Shown: piece after piece, positions 1-4,178 of the stretch
Layout: each line of letters starts with the position of its first letter
How positions within the stretch are numbered: position 1 is the stretch's first letter
Assembly (NCBI GenBank): GCA_910587055.1
Contig: CAJUKY010000037.1
Location: 1 to 7,785 of the forward strand
Direction: 5' to 3'
Length of the DNA stretch: 7,785 nucleotides
Source of the DNA: Candidatus Gastranaerophilales bacterium
Lineage (GTDB): Bacteria; Cyanobacteriota; Vampirovibrionia; Gastranaerophilales; Gastranaerophilaceae
The notes under the pieces: generated by a model
Seen by the model: the letters and a program-made list of their open reading frames with translations, nothing else
Database searches by the model: none
What the model was told of the DNA's origin: nothing
Position numbers and translations under genes: made by a program

Positions 1-30
1 ATAGTTTCTCTTGCGCCGGAAGTTATTTAA
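1..30 (+). CDS. rplN: Ribosomal protein L14, C-terminal end only (partial)
   Basis: The first frame reads IVSLAPEVI followed by TAA at 28-30. This is the characteristic C-terminus of bacterial L14, a 50S subunit protein that contacts 16S rRNA at the subunit interface. The rest of the gene lies left of the window. Its position 14 bases before rplX is the canonical spc operon order, which supports the call despite only nine visible residues. The short gap implies co-transcription with rplX. Confidence 0.85.
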   Translation: MVSLAPEVI

Positions 31-44
31 TATAAAAGGAACAA

Positions 45-389
45 ATGAAAATGGCTAAGTCAGAAGAAAAGAAAATTCATACAAAAGTAGGCGACAGAGT
101 AATTGTTACCTCAGGCCGCGATAAAGGCAAAGTGGGCAACGTTAAAGAAGTTGACACCAAAAAAGGCGAAGTGCTTGTTGAAGGCGTTAACATGGTGACA
201 AAAGCTCAAAAAGCTAATCCTATGGCCGGAATTCAGGGCGGACTTGTTAAAAAAGAAGCTTTTATGAATTCAAGCAAGGTTATGGTATATTGTCCTTCAT
301 GTGAAAAGGCTACAAGAGTAAAACATGAAGTTAAAGACGGTAAAAAAATCCGCGTTTGCAAAAAATGCAGCGAATCATTAGATGTATAA
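45..389 (+). CDS. rplX: 50S ribosomal protein L24, zinc-ribbon type
   Basis: L24 is an assembly-initiating 50S protein that binds the 5' region of 23S rRNA. The 114-residue product has a KOW motif at about residues 14-40 (VGDRVIVTSGRDKGKVG), the central region around NMVTKAQKANP, and a C-terminal zinc-ribbon extension with CPSC at 83-86 and CKKC at 105-108. Some bacterial L24 proteins carry this four-cysteine tail and others lack it. AAAGGA at 35-40 is 4 bases before the ATG at 45 and 10 before an alternative in-frame ATG at 51 (protein then starts MAKSEE), so the start is uncertain by two codons. It sits directly behind rplN in spc order. The identity is secure. Confidence 0.96.
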   Translation: MKMAKSEEKKIHTKVGDRVIVTSGRDKGKVGNVKEVDTKKGEVLVEGVNMVTKAQKANPMAGIQGGLVKKEAFMNSSKVMVYCPSCEKATRVKHEVKDGKKIRVCKKCSESLDV

Positions 390-407
390 TTTAAGAGCAT
401 AAGCATT

Positions 408-451
408 GAAATTTGACAGGCCCGTCAATTATATCAAGAGGGCAGAATTTC
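408..451 (+). promoter_or_regulatory. Possible structured leader before rplE
   Basis: The 87-base rplX-rplE spacer holds nested complementary segments: GAAATT (408-413) with AATTTC (446-451), and GCCC (420-423) with GGGC (440-443). A competing small hairpin is TTGAC (413-417) with GTCAA (424-428). The two folds are mutually exclusive. No known motif is recognised. It could be a regulatory or processing element, or chance pairing in AT-rich DNA. Confidence 0.25.
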
Positions 452-476
452 AAAGGCTAGAAAGGTAAAAAATAAA

Positions 477-1034
477 ATGTCAGCTCAAAAAACAACTGAT
501 TTAAAAGAAAAATATACAAAAGAAATCAGAAATCAATTAAAAGAAGAATTTAAATTAACAAATGAAATGCAAATCCCCAGATTGCATAAGATTGTTATCA
601 ATATGGGTGTGGGTGAAGCTTCACACAATTCAAAACTGGCTGAAGCAATTGTAGCGCAGTTAACAAAAATTGCAGGTCAAAAAGCTCTGGTTACAAAGGC
701 TAAAAAATCAATCGCATCATACAAGTTAAGAGAAGGTATGCCGGTTGGTTCAATGGTAACTTTAAGAGGCGACAGGATGTATGATTTCTTCCAGAAGCTC
801 GTTTGCGTTGTACTCCCTAGAATTCGTGACTTTAGAGGAGTATCTGGCAAAAGTTTTGACGGCAGAGGAAACTATACTTTTGGTTTGAAAGAACAGGCTT
901 TATTCCCTGAAATTCACTATGAAGAAGTGGATATCGTTAAGGGTATGAACATTTCTATAATTACAACGGCACCTAATGATGAAATGGCAAAAAGCTTACT
1001 TGCTCATTTAGGTATGCCCTTTAAAAAACATTAA
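477..1034 (+). CDS. rplE: 50S ribosomal protein L5
   Basis: L5 binds 5S rRNA and contacts the P-site tRNA in the central protuberance of the large subunit. The 185-residue product is close to the usual 178-180. It shows the family blocks IPRLHKIVINMGVGEA (about 33-48), the KAKKSIASYKLREGMPVG region (74-91), the LPRIRDFRGVS block (113-123) and FGLKEQALFPEIHYE (135-149). The ribosome binding site is weak or distant: AAAGG at 461-465, 11 bases before the ATG. The 87-base upstream spacer is long for an spc operon. Only 19 bases separate its stop from rpsN, so those two are co-transcribed. Confidence 0.97.
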   Translation: MSAQKTTDLKEKYTKEIRNQLKEEFKLTNEMQIPRLHKIVINMGVGEASHNSKLAEAIVAQLTKIAGQKALVTKAKKSIASYKLREGMPVGSMVTLRGDRMYDFFQKLVCVVLPRIRDFRGVSGKSFDGRGNYTFGLKEQALFPEIHYEEVDIVKGMNISIITTAPNDEMAKSLLAHLGMPFKKH

Positions 1035-1053
1035 TCAAAGGAGAATGTAAATA

Positions 1054-1260
1054 ATGGCTAAAAAAGCAATGATAAACAAAGAAGCAACTCGTGAAATGCT
1101 TGCAGCTAAAGGAAAATATCCTACAGTAAGACTTCACAACAGATGCTCAATCTGCGGCAGACCCCACGGGTTCCACAGAGATTTCGGCCTTTGTAGAATT
1201 CACTTAAGAGAATTTGCGCACAGAGGTTTATTGCCGGGCGTTACAAAAGCGAGCTGGTAA
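1054..1260 (+). CDS. rpsN: 30S ribosomal protein S14, short zinc-ribbon form with a CxxC/CxxH site
   Basis: S14 binds the 3' domain of 16S rRNA in the 30S head. At 68 residues this is the short zinc-binding type, compared with about 100 for the zinc-free form. The first ligand pair is C31 and C34 (CSIC). The second pair, normally CxxC, is C47 and H50 (CRIH), which gives a predicted Cys3His site. The C-terminus LLPGVTKASW is classic S14. AAAGGAG at 1037-1043, 10 bases before the ATG, is a strong ribosome binding site. It is the last gene before an intrinsic terminator, so transcription of the first spc segment probably ends here. Confidence 0.96.
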   Translation: MAKKAMINKEATREMLAAKGKYPTVRLHNRCSICGRPHGFHRDFGLCRIHLREFAHRGLLPGVTKASW

Positions 1261-1343
1261 TTTCGCTTTTAAAAAAAACAGCAAAAGTTTAAAACTGATT
1301 TTATTCGGCTTTGCTGCGGTGTAAATGAAAATGAATTTATAAT

Positions 1344-1374
1344 AAAAACGCATCAGATTTATGATGCGTTTTTT
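1344..1374 (+). terminator. Strong intrinsic terminator after rpsN
   Basis: A perfect 12-bp stem pairs 1344-1355 (AAAAACGCATCA) with 1362-1373 (TGATGCGTTTTT), with a 6-base GATTTA loop. The T run on the + strand spans 1369-1374. The matching A run on the left makes it usable in both directions, so it may also end minus-strand transcription over the fragment at 1380-1508. It lies inside what is normally one uninterrupted operon. Confidence 0.88.
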
Positions 1375-1379
1375 AAATA

Positions 1380-1508
1380 TTATACATAAAAATCAACTTT
1401 ATTATCTTTGTAATTTTTCTGAAGCATATCTGCTATTTTTTCTGATGAGTAATTTTCATAGTCGATGCTTTGCCTTCTTAATGAATATTTACATAATGAA
1501 AATTTGTT
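1380..1508 (-). pseudogene. Possible remnant of an unidentified gene (42 codons, no start)
   Basis: The minus strand is open for 42 codons and ends with TAA at 1382-1380, just before the bidirectional terminator. Its translation looks protein-like, with segments such as SIDYENYSSEKIADMLQ and C-terminal KVDFYV. No ATG, GTG or TTG start with a ribosome binding site opens the frame: an in-frame stop lies just upstream at 1509-1511, and the only Met is at residue 28. The arrangement suits the 3' end of a decayed gene left by an insertion or rearrangement here. No family is recognised. Chance openness in AT-rich DNA is a serious alternative. Apart from this, the terminator and a possible -10, the 319-base rpsN-HAD gap shows nothing. 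Confidence 0.3.
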
Positions 1509-1547
1509 TTAAATTCAAAAACACTACCTTTTCTTGAAATTAGCGGT

Positions 1548-1553
1548 TATAAT
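1548..1553 (+). promoter_or_regulatory. Candidate -10 box for the HAD phosphatase gene
   Basis: A consensus TATAAT lies 26 bases before the HAD start codon and downstream of the rpsN terminator. No good -35 hexamer is seen 16-18 bases upstream (around 1524-1531 the sequence is ACTACCTT-like). A promoter is expected here because the terminator should block read-through from rpsN. The box itself is weak evidence in AT-rich DNA. Confidence 0.3.
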
Positions 1554-1579
1554 AATAAAACAGGCTTAAGGGATTTTGT

Positions 1580-2287
1580 ATGTTCGGGATTATTTTTGAT
1601 TTTAACGGCACAATGATATTTGATAAGAAACTGCATAATGAATCGTGGCGTGAATTTATCAGAATAAAAACAGGCAGAATTGCATCGGATGAAGAATTGA
1701 ACGAACATATGCACGGCAGAAATGCAGGTTATATACTTTCGCATTTTTTGCAAAAAGAGCTTTCAAAAGAAGAAGCTTCTGCTCTTGAAGAAGAAAAAGA
1801 GCTTATTTACAGAAAAATGTGTCTTAAAAGTGATGATTTTAAACTTGCAGACGGGCTTGTACATTTTTTGGATGAACTGAAAAATAATAAAATTTTATAT
1901 ACTATTGCAACGGCTTCAGGGTTTAACAATGTAAAATTTTTCTTTGAAAACCTTAAACTTGACAGGTGGTTTGATATTAATAAAACAGTTTATAATGACG
2001 GCAATATAAAGGGCAAGCCTGAACCTGACATATTTTTAAAAGCAGCTGATAAAATAGGTGTTAATATTGGGAATTGCATAATATTTGAAGATTCAAAATC
2101 AGGTATTCAAGCTGCCGTCCATGCAAAGGCAAAAAAAGTTATAGGTGTTTCTTCCATGCTTTGTGAAGAGGAGCTTATAAATCTCGGTGCATCATTTGTA
2201 ATTAAGGATTATGAAAATATAAGCCTTTCAAATTTAAACAGATATTTAAGATACAAATACAGAAGCAACAGGGCTTTTAAAATATAA
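1580..2287 (+). CDS. HAD-superfamily hydrolase, beta-phosphoglucomutase-like subfamily, with DFNGT motif
   Basis: This 235-residue protein is a cytoplasmic haloacid-dehalogenase-fold phosphatase or phosphomutase. Motif I is DFNGT (nucleophile D7, with N9 where most members have the general acid/base Asp). A helical cap spans about 17-85 with the HGRNAGYIL loop. Motif II is IATAS (T111), motif III is GKPEPD (K146) and motif IV is FEDSKSG (E170, D171). The substrate cannot be deduced. From memory, a coherent subfamily in gut anaerobes carries the same DFNGT, so the Asn is probably a family trait rather than damage. AAGGGA at 1568-1573, 6 bases before ATG, supports this start. The gene interrupts the spc operon between rpsN and rpsH and has no obvious translational role, so co-location may be accidental. 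Confidence 0.88.
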   Translation: MFGIIFDFNGTMIFDKKLHNESWREFIRIKTGRIASDEELNEHMHGRNAGYILSHFLQKELSKEEASALEEEKELIYRKMCLKSDDFKLADGLVHFLDELKNNKILYTIATASGFNNVKFFFENLKLDRWFDINKTVYNDGNIKGKPEPDIFLKAADKIGVNIGNCIIFEDSKSGIQAAVHAKAKKVIGVSSMLCEEELINLGASFVIKDYENISLSNLNRYLRYKYRSNRAFKI

Positions 2288-2309
2288 TTTAAATATTCTT
2301 AATAAAAAT

Positions 2310-2338
2310 TTGCATGGAAATTATGTTTTGTGTATTAT
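2310..2338 (+). promoter_or_regulatory. Candidate promoter for rpsH-rplF-rplR
   Basis: TTGCAT (2310-2315) and TATTAT (2333-2338) are separated by exactly 17 bases, each resembling the sigma70-type consensus. Transcription would start near 2345, giving a leader of about 85 bases before rpsH. The second spc segment needs its own start because the first segment ends at the terminator downstream of rpsN. Read-through from the HAD gene is also possible, as no terminator is seen between them. Confidence 0.45.
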
Positions 2339-2429
2339 TAATTCTGCGCAAAGTTTTTTTGTGTGAATATTACTAAACTACAAGGCTGAACGAATTTTCG
2401 GGTCTTGCAAGTAGAAAGGAAAATTAAAT

Positions 2430-2825
2430 ATGACAGTTACAGATCCCATTGCAGATTTACTCACAAGAATCAGAAACGCTAATACCGTTCGTCATTCTAA
2501 TGTTGAGGTTCCTGCTTCAAATTTAAAGGTTGAACTGACAAAACTTCTTCGTGAAGAAGGTTTTATTGCAGGTTATACGGTTAAAGAAAAAGATAATTTT
2601 AAAGTTATTGATATTGAATTAAAATACAATAACAATAAACCTGTTATTACAGGCTTAAAAAGAGTATCTACACCCGGTTTAAGAACTTATTCAAAAGCTA
2701 AAAATTTACCCAGAGTATTTGATGGCTTAGGAATTGCCGTTGTTTCAACAAGCAAAGGTTTATTAACCGATAAAACCGCAAGAAAAGAAAACATCGGCGG
2801 TGAAGTTCTTTGCTACGTTTGGTAG
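2430..2825 (+). CDS. rpsH: 30S ribosomal protein S8
   Basis: S8 binds the central domain of 16S rRNA and is essential for 30S platform assembly. In several bacteria it also represses its operon by binding mRNA. The 131-residue length is typical. The N-terminus DPIADLLTRIRNAN, the middle LKRVSTPGLRTY and the C-terminus STSKGLLTD followed by GGEVLCYVW are all family signatures. AGAAAGGA at 2413-2420, 9 bases before ATG, is a good ribosome binding site. The 142-base upstream gap contains the candidate promoter and a small nested hairpin (2381-2411). It is the first gene of the second spc segment. Confidence 0.97.
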   Translation: MTVTDPIADLLTRIRNANTVRHSNVEVPASNLKVELTKLLREEGFIAGYTVKEKDNFKVIDIELKYNNNKPVITGLKRVSTPGLRTYSKAKNLPRVFDGLGIAVVSTSKGLLTDKTARKENIGGEVLCYVW

Positions 2826-2878
2826 TGCAGATATTCAGCGTTTTAAAGCGTATTTTAAAATAATGGGTTGATTTGGCA

Positions 2879-3009
2879 CTTCTTTATGTTTTTTATGTGA
2901 TACAAAAAGAAGGCTGAAGCGTTCCCGCTTGATACATAATATGCAGGCTGCTGTGTTGTAAAATTATTGAAATAATGAGTTTTATAATTTTTGCACCGGC
3001 CGGCACAAA
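2879..3009 (+). promoter_or_regulatory. Structured 204-base spacer between rpsH and rplF
   Basis: The spacer 2826-3029 is far longer than usual between these genes and carries three inverted repeats. Hairpin A pairs CTTCTTT-A-TGT (2879-2889) with ACA-A-AAAGAAG (2902-2912), with one A/A mismatch and a 12-base loop. Hairpin B pairs AAGCG (2917-2921) with CGCTT (2926-2930) around TTCC. Element C is the GC-rich palindrome CCGGCCGG (2996-3003) within TTTG(2990-2993)/CAAA(3006-3009), ending just before the rplF ribosome binding site. A TATAAT at 2983-2988 has no good -35. The elements may form a cis-regulatory RNA, a processing site or a weak internal promoter. Confidence 0.4.
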
Positions 3010-3029
3010 GCAAAAGGAGAAAAAAGAAA

Positions 3030-3569
3030 ATGTCAAGAATCGGTAAATTACCTGTGGAAATCCCATCAGGGGTGGAAGTAAAGGTAGAAAACAATGTAGT
3101 AACGGCAAAAGGTCCCAAAGGCACCGAATCTGTTGAAATCAGACATGAAATTGAAGTTAAGGTTGAAGGTAATCATGTTATTTTAACAAGAAAACATGAC
3201 GACAGAAAATCACGTTCATTGCATGGTCTTTCAAGAACCCTCGTTCAAAATGTTATAACCGGTGTTAAAGACGGTTTTGAAAAGAAACTTGAAATTCAAG
3301 GTGTTGGTTACAGGGCTCAAATGCAGGGCACCGCAATTAATTTACAATTAGGATATTCTCATCCGATTGTAATAGAACCGCCTAAAGGCATTTCAATTGC
3401 CGTTGAAGCCAACACAAAAATTACCGTTACCGGTACAAATAAACAGGCCGTAGGAGATATCGCAGCACTTATACGCTCTAAACGTGCACCTGAAGTATAT
3501 AAAGGCAAGGGTGTAAGATATGAAGGCGAATATGTAAGACGTAAAGCCGGTAAAGCAGGTAAGAAATAA
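3030..3569 (+). CDS. rplF: 50S ribosomal protein L6
   Basis: L6 binds 23S rRNA near the sarcin-ricin loop and the base of the L7/L12 stalk. The product is 179 residues, the normal length, starting MSRIGKLPVEIP as in almost all L6 proteins. It shows the duplicated L6 fold with GPKGT early and the conserved second-domain block KKLEIQGVGYRA, then GYSHPI and the C-terminal YKGKGVRYEGE. The frame is open 13 codons further upstream (from 2991), but that start has no ribosome binding site and adds a non-family extension. AAAAGGAG (3012-3019), 10 bases before 3030, fixes the start. A 204-base structured spacer separates it from rpsH. Confidence 0.97.
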   Translation: MSRIGKLPVEIPSGVEVKVENNVVTAKGPKGTESVEIRHEIEVKVEGNHVILTRKHDDRKSRSLHGLSRTLVQNVITGVKDGFEKKLEIQGVGYRAQMQGTAINLQLGYSHPIVIEPPKGISIAVEANTKITVTGTNKQAVGDIAALIRSKRAPEVYKGKGVRYEGEYVRRKAGKAGKK

Positions 3570-3586
3570 TATGTAAACGGGTGTAG

Positions 3587-3615
3587 AAATTGTTAAACAA
3601 CCTGTTTTGCAATTT
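3587..3615 (+). promoter_or_regulatory. Hairpin in the rplF-rplR spacer
   Basis: AAATTG (3587-3592) pairs with CAATTT (3610-3615), and AAACA (3595-3599) with TGTTT (3603-3607). The strands are joined by a two-base step (one T-G wobble, one T/T mismatch) and the loop is ACC. No T run follows, so it is not a standard + strand terminator. It may act in mRNA processing, stability or translational control of rplR. Confidence 0.4.
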
Positions 3616-3622
3616 AAAACAC

Positions 3623-3701
3623 TCACCGAATGTTAGTTATATAGTAAAATTGCCCAAATGAACCGCTAATACGGATGCATTATGCAGGTTCGGGTGAAAG
3701 G
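3623..3701 (+). promoter_or_regulatory. Possible fold masking the rplR ribosome binding site
   Basis: TCACCGAA (3623-3630) can pair with TTCGGGTGA (3689-3697) with one bulged G. That runs into the GAAAGGA ribosome binding site (3696-3702) of rplR. The enclosed region contains the perfect palindrome TGCAT-T-ATGCA (3676-3686). This could form a shut-off structure for L18 translation, but nothing in the sequence alone proves it. Confidence 0.25.
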
Positions 3702-3709
3702 AAATAAAA

Positions 3710-4078
3710 ATGATTAAATTAGTAAACAGAAAAGAACAAACAAGAAAAAGACACAGAAGAGTAAGAACAAAAATTTCAGGCACTGCTAGCTGCCCCCGTT
3801 TAGCAGTTTACAGAAGCATTAAACATATTTATGCTCAATTAATTGATGATGTAAACGGTGTTACTCTTGCAGCTTCATCATCTGATGCAAAAGATTTGAG
3901 AGATAAATTATCTCATGGCGGCAATATTGACGCTGCTAAAATTGTCGGTGAAGATATAGCTAAAAAAGCTCTTGCAAAAGATATTAAAGAATGCGTATTT
4001 GACAGAGGCGGGTTCTTGTTCCATGGCAGAATTCAAGCCTTAGCAGATGCAGCAAGAGAAGCAGGTCTTGATTTCTAA
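3710..4078 (+). CDS. rplR: 50S ribosomal protein L18
   Basis: L18 binds 5S rRNA with L5 and anchors it in the central protuberance. The 122-residue product is normal in length. The basic N-terminus with RKRHRRVRTKISGT, the RLAVYRSIKHIYAQLIDD block, the helix AAKIVGEDIAKKA and the C-terminus FDRGG followed by HGRIQALADAAREAGL are diagnostic. GAAAGGA (3696-3702), 7 bases before ATG, is a strong ribosome binding site. The 140-base upstream spacer contains hairpins. It ends this spc segment: a terminator follows, and rpsE, the usual next gene, is absent. Confidence 0.97.
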   Translation: MIKLVNRKEQTRKRHRRVRTKISGTASCPRLAVYRSIKHIYAQLIDDVNGVTLAASSSDAKDLRDKLSHGGNIDAAKIVGEDIAKKALAKDIKECVFDRGGFLFHGRIQALADAAREAGLDF

Positions 4079-4101
4079 TTTATAAGAATTAACTTAGATT
4101 T

Positions 4102-4136
4102 AAAAACGCCCTTTTCCTTGCGAAGCGGGCGTTTTT
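4102..4136 (+). terminator. Intrinsic terminator after rplR
   Basis: A perfect 10-bp stem pairs AAAAACGCCC (4102-4111) with GGGCGTTTTT (4127-4136). The loop itself contains a small CTT/AAG pairing around GCG. The five T residues serve as the U tract. It is 23 bases after the rplR stop and closes the spc segment. Confidence 0.9.
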
Positions 4137-4144
4137 GGTATGTA

Positions 4145-4172
4145 TTGCACAATAAAATTTTTCTTATAGAAT
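4145..4172 (+). promoter_or_regulatory. Candidate promoter for the PBP gene, leaderless geometry
   Basis: TTGCAC (4145-4150) and TAGAAT (4167-4172) are separated by 16 bases. The -10 hexamer ends exactly 6 bases before the PBP ATG, so transcription would be expected to start at or next to the A of the start codon. No Shine-Dalgarno sequence lies in the intervening ATCAGT. The promoter follows directly after the rplR terminator. Confidence 0.55.
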
Positions 4173-4178
4173 ATCAGT

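Noticed and set aside
413..418. Perfect TTGACA before rplE read as a -35 promoter element
   Set aside because: The sequence 16-18 bases downstream (around 435-442) is AAGAGG-like and cannot serve as a -10. The hexamer is also part of an inverted repeat.
1279..1316. CAGCAAA / TTTGCTG inverted repeat after rpsN
   Set aside because: It has only 7 bp with a 24-base loop and no T run, so it is much weaker than the neighbouring terminator.
1547..1753. Open frame on the minus strand opposite the 5' end of the HAD gene
   Set aside because: It is antisense to a well-supported gene, shows no recognisable motifs, and has composition typical of a shadow frame.
2991..3029. 13-codon N-terminal extension of L6 starting at 2991
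   Set aside because: It has no ribosome binding site, overlaps the GC-rich palindrome, and gives a basic extension absent from L6. The start at 3030 has AAAAGGAG and the universal MSRIGK beginning.
2855..3124. Two overlapping minus-strand open frames across the rpsH-rplF spacer
   Set aside because: They run into the rplF coding region antisense and show no family features or ribosome binding site. The spacer is better explained by structured RNA elements.
3393..3626. Minus-strand open frame over the end of rplF
   Set aside because: It is antisense to L6, and its aromatic/Cys-rich translation is typical of a reversed coding strand.
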